NCBI GenBank assembly: GCA_038025085.1
Contig: CM076144.1
Span: 43,993,001 to 44,057,000 of the forward strand
Direction of reading: 5' to 3'
Length of the DNA: 64,000 nt
DNA from: Tetragonia tetragonoides
Lineage: Eukaryota; Streptophyta; Magnoliopsida; Caryophyllales; Aizoaceae
Positions 11,820-23,074 of the stretch are shown here, one piece after another (the first letter of the stretch is position 1; each line of letters opens with the position of its first letter). The position numbers were made by a program, and so were the translations under genes. The notes below the pieces were generated by a model. It ran no database searches and was not told the DNA's origin. It saw only the letters and a list, made by a program, of their open reading frames with translations.

Positions 11820-12399
11820 GGATGGTGTTGGGGAGGTGCCGAGGTGGTGGCATGAGGAGTTGAGTCGTTGAGGTCATACAATTGTGTTGTATCGCCGTGA
11901 ACAAGCTAGCTAGCATGAGAAAAACAATGACAGGGAAAGAGTAAACAGGAAACTAAGAGAAGAGAGCCACTGAGAGTCATTGAAGAAAGAAATTTTCATT
12001 TTAGTTTCATTTTCATTTTTTTTAAAATTCCAATTAAATGCCATGTCAGCATTTTCTGACGGGAATTTAACACCGTTACGCTTGGGAGCAAAACCGGAAC
12101 ATGGACTAAAACTTAGGATTATTTTTGTGTATTTTATCACTTGGGATTATTATTGGCACACCGCTCAAACTTGGGATTATTTCGAGCAAATTTTCCTTTA
12201 AAATTTGTCCAAACATAGTCAATATTGGACTCATTTGAAAGTACGATTTGAGATCTTTCCGATGACATAATTATCATCATGAAATTATTTTGGAATAAAA
12301 AATTATATGAGTGCTAAAGTTACGCATGAACTGAACAGAACTAAACAGAACTGAACTCAACTGAATTTAAGTAAAATTAAGATAAATCAAACAGAGCCT
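11030..12399. mobile_element. Older MITE split by a Mutator-like element
   Basis: AGGCTCCGTTTGATTCACCT at 11030 and the reverse complement of AGGCTCTGTTTGATTTATCT ending at 12399 form imperfect terminal inverted repeats. Inner arms also pair (GAACTGAACTGAAC against GTTCAGTTCTGTTTAG). Without the insertion the element is about 300 bp. I find no clear target duplication for it. Confidence 0.7.
11130..12196. mobile_element. Non-autonomous Mutator-like element with 9-bp TSD
   Basis: The element begins GGAAAATTTGCTC and ends GAGCAAATTTTCC, and it is flanked exactly by TTTAAAATT at 11121-11129 and 12197-12205. The terminal repeats extend inward for well over 100 bp (AAATAATCCCAAGTTTGA, then AATAATAATCCCAAGTGA, on both arms). 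Long TIRs with a 9-bp duplication are diagnostic of Mutator-like elements. The 1067-bp interior has no transposase; ORFs at 11282-11476 and 11910-12201 are shadows of the arms. Confidence 0.9.
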
Positions 12400-14628
12400 G
12401 AATATGACTAAACTTTACGCAACCTGAGTTGGACTAAATTGAATTTAACTTAAAATAAAGTGAGAACATAGCCTAAGTCATACAAAGTCTGTAATTCAAA
12501 AGTAACTTCGATAAACAAATTAAAATATCAAAACTAAAATCCAAAACGAAACACAAGCAACCAACTCGGCTAAAAAGTGGTCCAGTCTTGCCCTTTTTGC
12601 CTCATCTAGCAAATCTACCTGAAATAGACAGCAACAAGTCTTGTGTGAGACCGATTCACAAAAAATTGGGGTCACTTTTTAGAAATGTAGGGGTCACTTA
12701 TGGTGAACAGTGACCCTTATTTCATTGAAAAGTGATCCCCGTCTCACCAAAAGTTACAAAAATATCGTCTTATAGAAGTTTTTGTGAATAGATAAATAGA
12801 AAGAAAAAAGAAAACAGGAAAAAGAAACAATACTTAGGAAAAAGTTAAAGTATATCTAATATACAGTTTGTCAGGAAAAGGTATTAATGTATTAACCTTA
12901 TGAGGCGAAGAAAAAAAATACAACCTAATGGCAAGGAAAGAATGGGCCACCTTAGATGGAGGGTACTCGTTTATTGGAGCATCTGCAAAATAAGGATGTT
13001 TCCAGCACTACAAATATGATGGACCAGAACTGCTAACCTAAGCATCCCTATGAAGATCATTAGTAGGGGGAATGTCCAGCAAAGTCATGTGATAGTAATA
13101 TGATGGAACAGAGCTGCTATAGATGTAAGCATCCTATGCAGTTCATATATGATTCTTGATACGATAATCACATTAAGACCTCACAATCACAAGTTTCTTA
13201 ACTGCAAAAGAGAAAAGAATGAAAAAAAAGAGGCAACAACTTGAGAATCAGAGACAGATAAATTAACAATAGAGATAAAAGAAAATTATCAAATTGAATC
13301 TCAAATATCCACACTTTCATGCTTCTGGACCTTTTTGGATGAAGACATTAATAGTACTGAGAGAAAAAGAAACAAAGCTAAGCTTTTTGAAGAACATTGA
13401 AACAGAAGAAGATGACATCTTTTATCAAATCTTCCAAGGAATCTTTATTGAAAGAAACTAAAATGTATAGGAGTACAATATTAAATACAACCCAATGCTT
13501 GTTTCCAAACTGAGGTTCAATTTGCATTTGCTGACACAAGGATCTATACACTCTTGTGTCCTTCACTCACCAAACGAAGCTTAGTTATATCGTCAACTCA
13601 TAAATGATTCAAGCACCAAGTGCAGTAACAGGCATAAGTATTTCTTAAAGCCACTGAACTTCTACCACTCGAAAGAGTATACTGGCTATATTCATAAATA
13701 TTATGAACAAATGATGCAGATCACAATAAGCAGCACAATAGCATGTAGCAACCGTGAGGTCGCCCAGTTTGATGTATCTTATTCACTTCAAATCTTGACA
13801 TTAACATGCAAGTCAAGAACTTAACTTAAATCTCTTAACAATATCGGTATAGCAGTTATTGAGCAACAGTGAGAAACCACACTTATCTGTCACAACAATC
13901 AGAAAGCGCATTGACATCCTTGAATTGATCCTCCTCAACTCAACCACGCCTGAAAGAAAGAAGCAATCAACTTTCAATCAATTTTCGAGGTCAACAATGA
14001 AAACTCAACGCTAATGATGAACAACATACTGAAATTAGCATAATAATTGGGTGGAGATTGAAAGAGAGAAACATAGAGGACCTTCAGGTACTTGAGCCTC
14101 ATGTTGCCACAGATTATGCAAATATACATGAGTCATCTACAACATCCAAAATTACGCCCAAAAAAATGCATTACATTGATAGAACTCAAATTGAAGCTCA
14201 ATTCGCAATAATGAAAGAAGCAAAACATAAGGACATTACTGAGCACAATCTCTCACTTCAATGGAACAATTGCAATTGAAAAAGCACAGTTAAGGGTTTT
14301 AGTATTACCCCCCAGTGCCAATTCAAAATTGAAATTGCAATTGAAAAAGCACAGTTAAGGTTATTTCAAATAACAGTTCCATATAAACCAAACACAATTC
14401 AAGAGAAAAAGATAAGTACACTCATTAGACAATTAATCAGAGGGTGGAGAGGCAGATTGACTCACTCACAAAGATCAGAAGTTATCTTCAGGAAGTACAT
14501 ATCATCAATACAAAACAGAATCATTAAGAAACATTGAGAGAAAAGAAAATAATACGCCAAACATTGCAGTTTTATAGGTCAAAACATTCTTAATATAGTC
14601 TGTCGCTTCTAACTTGTATTCTGGGGTC
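12400..14628. other. Intergenic stretch without a recognised gene
   Basis: Only short ORFs occur here. A block at about 12630-12780 has GGGTCACTTTTTAG, AGGGGTCACTTATGG and then AGTGACCC and AGTGATCCCC, an inverted arrangement of the GTCACT motif next to a TGTGTGAGACC phrase common in plant MITEs. It is probably a degraded inverted-repeat element, but its ends are not defined. The ORF at 14058-14279 (73 codons) has no features that I recognise. Confidence 0.45.

Positions 14629-14660
<32 letters not shown>
14629..14660. repeat. (GATA)n microsatellite
   Basis: This is an uninterrupted run of about eight GATA units. Confidence 0.95.
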
Positions 14661-15019
14661 TCTAACTTGTATTCAACCGTACCAAACCATCAAAGTAAAG
14701 TTAAGGTAAGCAGCAAACTTAGCTTCCGTCTTAACTTCCTTCTTTTTTTTTCTTTTTTTAAAAAAACTCCACGATCGATCTTACTCTCAATTTTGGCGAT
14801 TTACTAATTATATATTCTTAACTAGTTTCTTAGCTAGGTTTCATACATTTTGACATAATTAAGTATATTGATTGATGCATATCATGTCATTGATGATGGT
14901 GGCCTGGGTGATCAACTGATGGATCATATATTCATTCAATTCTCCAGGGCCAGACAGTGTTAATTATATACTCCTACATACTACTTTGAGTGGAGTGGAT
15001 CATCAAATAAAAGAGAGAG

Positions 15020-15214
15020 ATGATCGAGATAGAAATCGAAATGAAGGAAGAGACATGTTTGATGATATCGCCCTCGCCCTGCAAAAACTTCAACTTAAGG
15101 GGGGGACTCAAGGCTTTGGTGCCACCTTCTTCTAATAACATTACTATCATGAATTATAATTACAATAAGGCGGAGCCTGATGATGAATTAGCTCAACGAA
15201 AAGCCGGAGAAGCA
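15020..15214 (+). CDS. Candidate first exon of an unidentified plant gene
   Basis: An ORF starts with ATG, has non-repetitive, mixed codon usage (MIEIEIEMKEETCLMIS, then NLRGGLKALVPPSSNN and EPDDELAQRKAGEAG) and runs into CAG|GTTATT, a plausible splice donor at 15215. An A-rich, purine-rich leader precedes it and a TATA-like region lies upstream (about 14967). I could not find a continuing exon before 17 kb and I do not recognise the protein. It may be a genuine small exon, a relic, or chance. Confidence 0.3.
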
Positions 15215-17276
15215 GGTTATTTGTTTGTCTTCTTTACTTTGCAATTTGCATAATATTTTCTCCATCTCTCTGAGTTTCTCTCTTATATACCCAGTATTTA
15301 TCTATATCTATATCTCTATGGCCACAATCTCAATACAGAGTAAATTAGGAGTTTAGTAGACACAGATTGTTCAGTAAAGAGAGGCAATTGGGCGGGTAAA
15401 CATTTCACCAGAACGTGACACATGAGCATGGATGATGTCAGCGGTTGTTGTTTTAGTATAAGTTAAGATTAGTACTTTGATATTATAATTTATATGTGTG
15501 TTTTAAGGACATTGGCATGATAATTGCGATAAGTCATTTTACCTTACCATATTCAGATTATAAAAAGGGAAAAATAATTTGGACCAATACCCTACTAACC
15601 ATTGATCGGATGCCACATGGCTTCTTGCACCACCGTTCTCTTTTCCAAAATAAAGACAAAAACCAAGAATCTTATACCTACTCTTATAAGAAGCTCCCCC
15701 ATTTTCCCCCAGCCACAAACCTTCATCGCTTGTGGATAAGGTTGTAGTGTGTGTAAAATTTAAAATTCAAGTTTGGGTAAAGTCGATTTGGGTTTATTTT
15801 AAATTTGGATTATTTCAGGTCGAGTGTTTTTGAGTGGATTCGGATAATAGGTATACTGAAGTATCAGGTTAATCTGGATTAGGTCTGATCGGTTCCGGAT
15901 AATGATAATTGATACGTTCTCGGATATCGGGTGGTTTGGATCGGGTTTTGCAAGCTCTAGGTGCTATAATATCTCTTGTGTTACCCTTCGATCCTATGAG
16001 AATTAAGATAATTAGGAAGAGATTAACAATTTACTACGAAAACAGAGTTTTGGAAGAAAATTAGTGCTCAATGAGTATAGTATGTATAAGATAATGTAAC
16101 ACCACCTCAACAATGTTAGTCTTTGCTCTCTAAGGCACTAATGTAAGGATATTTCCACATTTGCTCCACCTTGCCACTGCGAACCAGCCAGCCATCATCA
16201 AAGTCCGTTTGTGTTTTCGCTTTTGGTCACATTTTTTCTTGCATATATCAAGTAATAGTTACTTTTTCTTTCAAACGTATTAAGTTTTGTTGTCCATGGA
16301 TATCACGTTTTTATCACATATATCACGCCTCATGTACGAGGTCCCTTGGTCTCGTAGAGTTCCAGATCCAAAAGAGTAATTTAAAGGAAAATATATAATC
16401 AGTAATCAATAGAGAACAAACCAAATATTGTTAGAAATTGGAATATAGGTCATATACTACCTAACTCCTGGTTACCAGTATGGTCTAAATCAAACAGATG
16501 GTTGTCTGAGGAATAGATTTACTGCTACAGTCCAGACAGACAAGGTTTCAGTTGCCAGGTGCTCTTTTTAAAGATACAGTACCCCATCTGTATACCCTGT
16601 ATTCCTCGAATAGCAAATATTTTGTGCAACTGCGTCCAAGCTAACACAGAGAATTTTCTATATTAAAGCGACGATGGCAACGTTTGGTTTCTGTAGATGG
16701 CAAGGAGAGTAAACATACGCTTTGCTATGACTTAAAAAGAGTTTCAAGCACAAAAATCCATTCATACATCTTCAAGACTTCAACATAGAGGAATTGATAC
16801 TCTTGGACAAACCATTTCCATCAGATAAAAAGCTACATTTTCCCTCATCTATGATGGAAGGCAAAGGTAACTCACCCTACCAGTTACAGAACCAACAGCA
16901 TTTGACCCAGAATGCAGCTTAATACAACCTTCGAGGTAATTACACTTGAAGAAGAAATTATCTGCTCTTATTAAGTTGAAGACGATCGAAGCTGACAGCA
17001 ACTGATGAAGTCATACGCTCTCAGGCAGAAGATTGATAACAAATCTCACTTGAGTACTGTAGACAGGTCGGACATGGTACCATTGAACTGTCAACAGGTC
17101 GGACCGTCTGCTGAAGTCATACCCAGAATTGTGGAAAATGATAACTTCCATGCCCCACCTGAAAGCTTCATCATGTTTATGAGAATAAGGCCCAGCAGGT
17201 TCTCCCTTCAGAATTTTTCGAATTTCACATCGTGCTCATGGCCAATGCACAAATTGACGGCAGTAAAAAATTAGAA
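15215..17276. other. Intergenic stretch without a recognised gene
   Basis: This contains AT-rich DNA and a degraded repeat at about 15775-15960 with recurring GGGT, GGAT and CGGAT phrases, as seen in eroded hAT-type MITEs. The ORFs at 15496, 16171 and 17005 (75-89 codons) have no domain character. Transcripts from the downstream side of the F-box gene could extend here, but nothing in the sequence shows it. Confidence 0.4.
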
Positions 17277-17291
17277 GTTTCGTTCCTTGTC

Positions 17292-18004
17292 TTTTTTTTA
17301 GATAAAGAAAAGTACTCCCAATTCCTCGGTCTCAGGAGTATATTGATAATAGTTGAAATGCACAGCAGTGTTGAGGATAAGGTATCCTCTACATAAATCA
17401 TTACAGATTCCCCCAATTCCTCTGAATATCAGTTATAGTGTAATCCCTAAAAGCCCCCGCAGCCCTAGCCCATAAAGAAGCTAGATAGGTGATCTTCTCC
17501 CAAAGCATCTCAGAAGTTGCTGAAATTCCCTTAAACACTCGTGCATTCCTCTCTAACCAGATGCACCACAAAATTGCAAAATAAGCATTTCGCCACAGCA
17601 ACTTCCTGTCCTTCCCACCTCCAAAGTCCCGACAACACTTCTGTAAGAAAGCCTCAACACTAGAAGGGTAAATCCACACCTCCGGAATCAACCTACGCCA
17701 AAGATTATGTGCCACATCACACCAAAGAAAAAGATGTGTAGAAGTCTCGTAGATAGACCGGCATTGCGAGCACATATCAGGCGCCAAAGGCACCCCAGGC
17801 CTCCTCCGCTGCCTTAAGACGTTTGTATTAACCCTATCCAGCACCAAAGCCCACACAGATGCTTTCACCTTCATCGGTACCTTCGCTTTCCAAATGTAGT
17901 CTGCTAGAGGAAACTGAGGGAGAGGTGTCCCCAAATCCCGAAAGAAGGACCTGCAGGAGAAATCCCCTGAAGGATCTCCAACCCACCTCCTAGAGTCATC
18001 TGAG
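17292..18004 (-). mobile_element. 5'-truncated LINE with 15-bp TSD
   Basis: GTTTCGTTCCTTGTC is repeated exactly at 17277-17291 and 18005-18019 and brackets the insert. On the minus strand the insert ends in TTTATCT followed by an A-run next to the TSD, as expected for a target-primed retroposon. The open frame from about 18004 down to 17401 encodes the C-terminal end of a plant LINE reverse-transcriptase ORF: YIWKAKVPMKVKASVWAL, then a zinc-knuckle-like C-x2-C (MCSQC) with THLFLWCD and LW, the zf-RVT region. The apparent Met and first residues of the longer ORF come from host DNA and the TSD. The reverse-transcriptase catalytic domain is missing. Confidence 0.92.
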
Positions 18005-18019
18005 GTTTCGTTCCTTGTC

Positions 18020-19733
18020 AATGTAACCCAGGCTTCCACAAATAACTTCATCCCTGATATATTTACATCTCAACACTCTCCAATGAATGAAAGACGTTGC
18101 TAATCTTCAAGCATCAGTGATATCTTCAAACTCAGCAATGCATGAATGACTGGTTGACGACCAACCATTCAAAAGATAAAAGCAGATTGCAGCGGCCTCC
18201 TATTGACCCATTTTGTTATGACCTCTCACTTTGCTCGCAATCAGCTGAAGGAAAGTCATTGTAACATGTTAATGCTTTGATTTAAAAAAACAAAACAAAG
18301 TTCTTACTGTGTGCATGTATTGCACAGAGGTGAGGGGAGATTCCAGAAAAATATATGCTAGATAAAAAAAAGAATCATAATTGATCCGTCCATAAGCATG
18401 AAGCATTACCCAGGACTTGTGATTTGTGAAGCAACAATCTTCATGAGAAACTCCCCCCAGGCAAAAAAAACTTTGATCCGAAAAGAAAAAGTGTAAAGAA
18501 GAAGAAAAAGGGGGGGGGGGGGATGCATGGGATTCAGAAGAAAGAAAAGGTAAATTTTGCATTTCTCTACACATAAATCAAGGACACAGACAAGTAGACA
18601 ATTCAATGCTCTCCATGGCCAGCATCTACTGAGACAGATCTGATCTAATGTTCAATGGTTCTTGAAATTTTCCGGAGGCTTTGGAATATTAAACATGAAC
18701 TGAAATGGCTTAAGAATTCAGAGGTACTTCCCCAATAAAGAAGCTTGCTCGACCTACTTTTATAGCTATGATTTATCATATATGGGATGGAAGAAATGGA
18801 AGAACTCTAAATTTTGAATCTGGCCCCCCACCCACCAACAGAAGAAAAAAAAAAGAACAGAAAAAAGAAGCAAGAGAATCGGAGTTAATCAGATTGTGAG
18901 GCAACTAAGAGTTCCAAGTCTGCACCAGATTTCTGATAACTGATAAGGTAAAAGGTGCGATAGAGAGGAGAGACTAGTAGATGAAGTAGTTAAAGAGTTT
19001 GTTTTTAATAAGCGTGTATTGTATTTGCTTTATTTTGTGAAGGTTGTAGCCTGTAGGTTGTCTGGGAATTCCCTGGATTTTTTGGCTCAGGGATGAGAAC
19101 CTTATCAGGAAGATTTGAAGTGTGGTGGGTTCTGCGGATAATGCACTGTATGTCGTACTAGTTCTGTGTTTTTGGTGTATTAATTCTTGTAAATGTAATT
19201 TCTTTGAGAGGATAGCTTGTCATCTGTTGCTGTCGTAGGCTTTTAGGAACGTCATTAATTCATTTAAAAAAAAAAAACATGATTGACTCTTCAAACAAAA
19301 AGGAAAGAAAAGTAGACAAAGACCAGTCCTTCAAATTCATTGCTGTACTACAAAGCATGAAGTTCCAGATTATCATGACTCAAATAGGCCAAAATCAAAA
19401 AAGCACACGCAAGATGCAAATATGCATACTGATAAAAGAGAGGACAATAAGCGACAACAGATGCAACCAGATTTGCATTTTGTTTTTGGTATAACACTCA
19501 AGCTTAAGTAAGCTAGACCAGAAAAGGGGCCACAGAGTTTCTGCTAGACGAGAGGCCTTTTTTTTTTGAGTAGGGGCAATAATGACAAGACATTCTGAAC
19601 TTGGTTTGCTGGTAGACTTATAGATATCACACAAATGAATAGATTAACAATAAAGATGCAAATGATTCCTTCCATATGAAAGATAACAAATAAATTAACA
19701 GGGCGTTTTCATCATAAGAGCAGAGTTGCAAAT
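18020..19733. other. Downstream flank of the F-box gene
   Basis: There is no gene here. A G run (about 18510-18522) and several A-runs are present. ORFs at 18269-18606 and 19279-19634 are short and low in complexity. The 3' UTR of the F-box gene should begin at 19733 and extend leftward. Confidence 0.45.
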
Positions 19734-22018
19734 CTAACCAGTGTTGCATCTTTTCAACTTCTTTCGCTTAATGCTATGATCATGAACTCTGTGGTCAACA
19801 GTTGAATAATCTTGCAAGGGATGATACTTCATGGCTACTAGTGTTTCCCTCGCTGCCTCAAGTCTTTGCTTTTCATCTCTCTGATACCAAACAAACAAAA
19901 GTTAAAGGGACCACTAAGACACACTTCCTTGATCACACTATGTCATGCTCAGGATATAGCAAGTAATAAAATCTTACATGCGCCTTTTCAAACACTATTA
20001 TTTGCTGCTTACAAAGCTTCAGCTCCATCTCGAGTGCGCTGATTCTCGACTCAACAGGTACAGCACACTGCTCCACTACTTGCTTCTGTCTTCCTCGAAC
20101 GACCTCCGGCTGCCAGACATTCAAAGCCACAGAAGCTTGCCTGAAAATTTTCAGAAAATACCCATTAGACAGAATAGCTAGAAACTCAGACAAACCATGC
20201 GAAATATCAATTGTTATACATAGGAAAACGACACCCAATGCACGACAAGGAAAAACATTACAAGAGAGCACCAAAAAAGGCTTGCCAAGCTTCTGACTAG
20301 ACTAGGCATCTTTTGAAACCATTTTACCCAAACAAACCCTACATTGTTGGCTAATAACTCAGTTTAGATTTATTGCATGTCTTCCCAGGCATCCCAGCTG
20401 AGAAATCTTACCACAATTCTTGCCTTTAAAGTCCAAATTTTCACATAGAGAAACTTTTTTCCATACTAAGATTGCACTAAGTATGAATCATTTATACTCC
20501 CAGTACTTCTCAGCTGAACAGCTTGCTTGAAGGGCCTTCATCTTTACCATCCAATTTTTCGTTTCTTCAGCTCTAAATCATGCTATTCTACGTTTTGTAC
20601 TCTTAAACAAAATGGATTGTAGCATGACCTGTTATATGTTAGTACCCTCTCACCTCAGAAACTTAAATTTACAACATTGTAAAACGAAGGTTGTCAGCTA
20701 GCCAACCAAATCATTTTTAAACTGTACGAAGACCCTACACTCTTGCCTAATAATAACTCAGTTTAGATACATTGCCTGTATTTCCCAGCTGAGCTACATC
20801 ACCACAATCCTTGCCTTTCAAGTCCAAATATTCGACTCTCAAAGAAAATTTTGCCAAACTAATATTCCCTCGTAACTAGTATGACTCAACTATACATACT
20901 CTCAGGACTTCCCAGCTTGCTCGAAAGCCCTTTATCTTTAACATCCACTTTTCCATTTCTTCAGCTTTAAATCAAGCTACTCTGCTTTTCAGCCCTCCTA
21001 ACTAAAATAGATTGCAACATGACCTGTCACTCAGAGCAAATCAGCTTCCTCCCACATCAAAAACATTGGTTCACAACATTGCAAAGTAAAGCGCGCAAGT
21101 CAGATGACCCAACAGGTAAAACCCATTATTGTACCAAGACCCAAGTTCAAAATCAATAAACCCATAACACAACAGCAACATAAGCCAGCCCTCCAAGTGT
21201 AAACAAAAATCAAACCTAGTTCTTACAGACCCTTAAATGCAATTTATAACTGTTTGCATTCACAATGTCCATGTTGGATCACTTATCTACATTCATCTAA
21301 AAGACCTCTGCTTTATAATCAAATAATCATCACAACACCCAAATCAATCCAAGTTCCAAACCAATAACAAAAATCAGCATAACCCTTCCTTAATCAACAC
21401 TACATTAGAACCTTAAACATTCAAAAAACATATTTCCAAAACAAATTTCAATTTCCCTTCACCCTAAAAACCATTACCTGACCTTATGCAAATTGTTCAA
21501 TTCAACAACAGCAGCTTTAATCTTCTCACTCTCTTCAGCCCTATGACCCTTCAATTCCTGAAGCCTTCTCTGATGTTCAACAATTCTGCTCTCAACCCTC
21601 AACACAGCTCTCTTATGGGCCGCCATTTTCCTTGCCTTATCTTTCTCATACCTATTTTCACCCCAAAAATAAAATTTATCAATCAAAATGTTATATTTCA
21701 ACCACAAAAAATTCAATTAGGAAAGAGAAAATGAGAGAAAGACCTTGTTCTGCACAGTGATTTGAAGGAATTATTGTTGCTGGTGTTGTTGGTGTTTATG
21801 TTGTTGTTGTTGTTGTTGTTGGGTTGAGAAGGGAAGTCAGAGAAAAGTAAAGAGGACCAAAGAGAGTTGTCATTGGACAAACGATAAAGGCGTTGACAAG
21901 AGATGGAAAGGCAACAAAGGTCTTTGAAGGTGAGTTTGTTGGGGTTGTTAGAAATGGAGTTTGAAGAAACACCCATTTCGAGGATTCTTCTCCATAGTTC
22001 TTCTGGCAGCTCCGCCAT
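19734..22018 (-). CDS. SKIP24: F-box protein, SKIP24 type
   Basis: This encodes a substrate-recruiting F-box subunit that would bind SKP1/ASK within an SCF ubiquitin ligase. Four exons are read on the minus strand: 22018-21744 (275 bp), 21651-21478 (174), 20140-19978 (163) and 19880-19734 (147). Together they make 252 residues, with every intron GT..AG and phases that match. The F-box is at about residues 1-60 (MAELPEELWRRILEMG ... KDLCCLSISCQRLYRLS). It is followed by an Asn-rich spacer made by AAC/AAT repeats, a basic coiled coil (YEKDKARKMAAHKRA) and the very characteristic SKIP24 block ASVALNVWQPEVVRGRQKQ, then AVPVESRISALEMELKLCKQQ. The last exon gives MKYHPLQDY and a basic tail (IKRKKLKRC). 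The target protein is unknown. The Asn spacer is longer than I would expect and probably varies between individuals. Confidence 0.93.
20325..21030. repeat. Diverged tandem duplication inside intron 2 of the F-box gene
   Basis: About 300 bp at 20325-20640 is repeated in direct orientation at 20730-21030. Shared landmarks in order are ATAACTCAGTTTAGAT, TTTCCCAGCTGAG, CACAATTCTTGCCTTT, TTTCTTCAGCT and GCATGACCTGT. The copies have many substitutions and are old. They explain why this intron (21477-20141) is long. Confidence 0.75.
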
Positions 22019-22093
22019 TCTCTCTCTCTCTCTCTCGAGGTGCGGTGGGATCTAATTAGCGTGAAAATATGCCAAATCGGTGTCTACAGACAC

Positions 22094-22335
22094 GTTCTTT
22101 TCAACTGGTTTCCAATTTTGTGCAGTTTATTCAGTTTTACCTAATTTTATTCAGTTATTAGTTATAAAATAATAATAAATAATAATAATATATATTAATA
22201 ATTATAATAAAAATAAAAATAATTATCATTTTTAATTTATTATTATTATTATTTTTAGTAATTAAATATTATTATTATTATTGTTATAATGATTATTATT
22301 ATTTTAGTAATAATAATAATAATATTAAGAGTAGA

Positions 22336-22366
<31 letters not shown>

Positions 22367-22401
22367 CTATTATTATTATTATTGTTATTATTATTGTTGT
22401 T

Positions 22402-22491
<90 letters not shown>

Positions 22492-22700
22492 TATTATTAT
22501 TATTATTATTATTAACAGTGAAAATTAAACAATTTTCAGTTTTTCCTAATTTCTCCTAGTTTTTTCCAGTTTCTCCCAGTTTTCTTCAGTATCTCCCAGT
22601 TTGACCCAATTTTTCCCAGTTACCAGTTAGACTTTTCAGTTTTCACCAGTTTTGTTCAGTTTCTCCCAATTACCAGTTCCAGTTTCTAGTTGAAAAAAAC
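22094..22700. mobile_element. MITE, second member of the GTTCTTTTCAACTGG family
   Basis: It begins GTTCTTTTCAACTGG (22094-22108) and ends with the near-reverse complement CTAGTTGAAAAAAAC (22686-22700). Its arms share the CAGTTTTTCC/CAGTTTCTCCCAG texture and the phrase GAAAATTAAACAATTT with the element at 5202. The core is a long (ATT)n run, about 22350-22515, with interruptions. It starts 76 bp upstream of the F-box start codon, so it sits in the promoter or 5' UTR of that gene. Confidence 0.82.
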
Positions 22701-22740
22701 AAGCCCTCCTCCCGGGGGTCTTTGTGGGTGTGTGTCTTAA

Positions 22741-23074
22741 AGGTGTGTTCTTTTCCACTTATTGGACCTTACTCAATCAGTGAAAATAAGCGGCAAGACC
22801 TTACTCAATCAATGAGAATCAGTAGCTAGACCGTATTGAATCAGTGAGAATCAGTGGTAGGACCTTACTCAATCAGTGAAAATCAGTGGTAGGACCCATA
22901 TTCCTATTCACAGAATCAGTGACAGGGCCTTATTGAATCAGTGAGAATCAGTGGAAGGACCTTACTGAATCAGTGGAAATCAGTGGCATGACCGTACTCA
23001 ATCAGTGATAATCAGTGGCAGGTGCTTACTCAATCAGTGACAATCAGTGGAAATAAGTGAAAAAAAACGCACCC
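22741..23074. mobile_element. MITE filled with a 32-bp minisatellite
   Basis: The ends AGGTGTGTTCTTTTCCACTTATT and the reverse complement of GGGTGCGTTTTTTTTCACTTATTT form imperfect terminal repeats, with TAA on both outer sides. Between them, about nine units of roughly 32 bp (GACCTTACTCAATCAGTGAA, then AATCAGTGG) run in tandem from 22766 to 23050. The termini resemble those of the neighbouring MITE (GTGTTCTTTTC). There is no coding sequence. Confidence 0.8.

Noticed and set aside
17225..17416. 63-codon ORF ending in the LINE 3' tail
   Set aside because: It is a chimera of host DNA, the target duplication and the LINE tail.
22289..22528. 79-codon Ile/Leu-rich ORF
   Set aside because: It is a translation of the ATT microsatellite in the second MITE copy, with no protein character.
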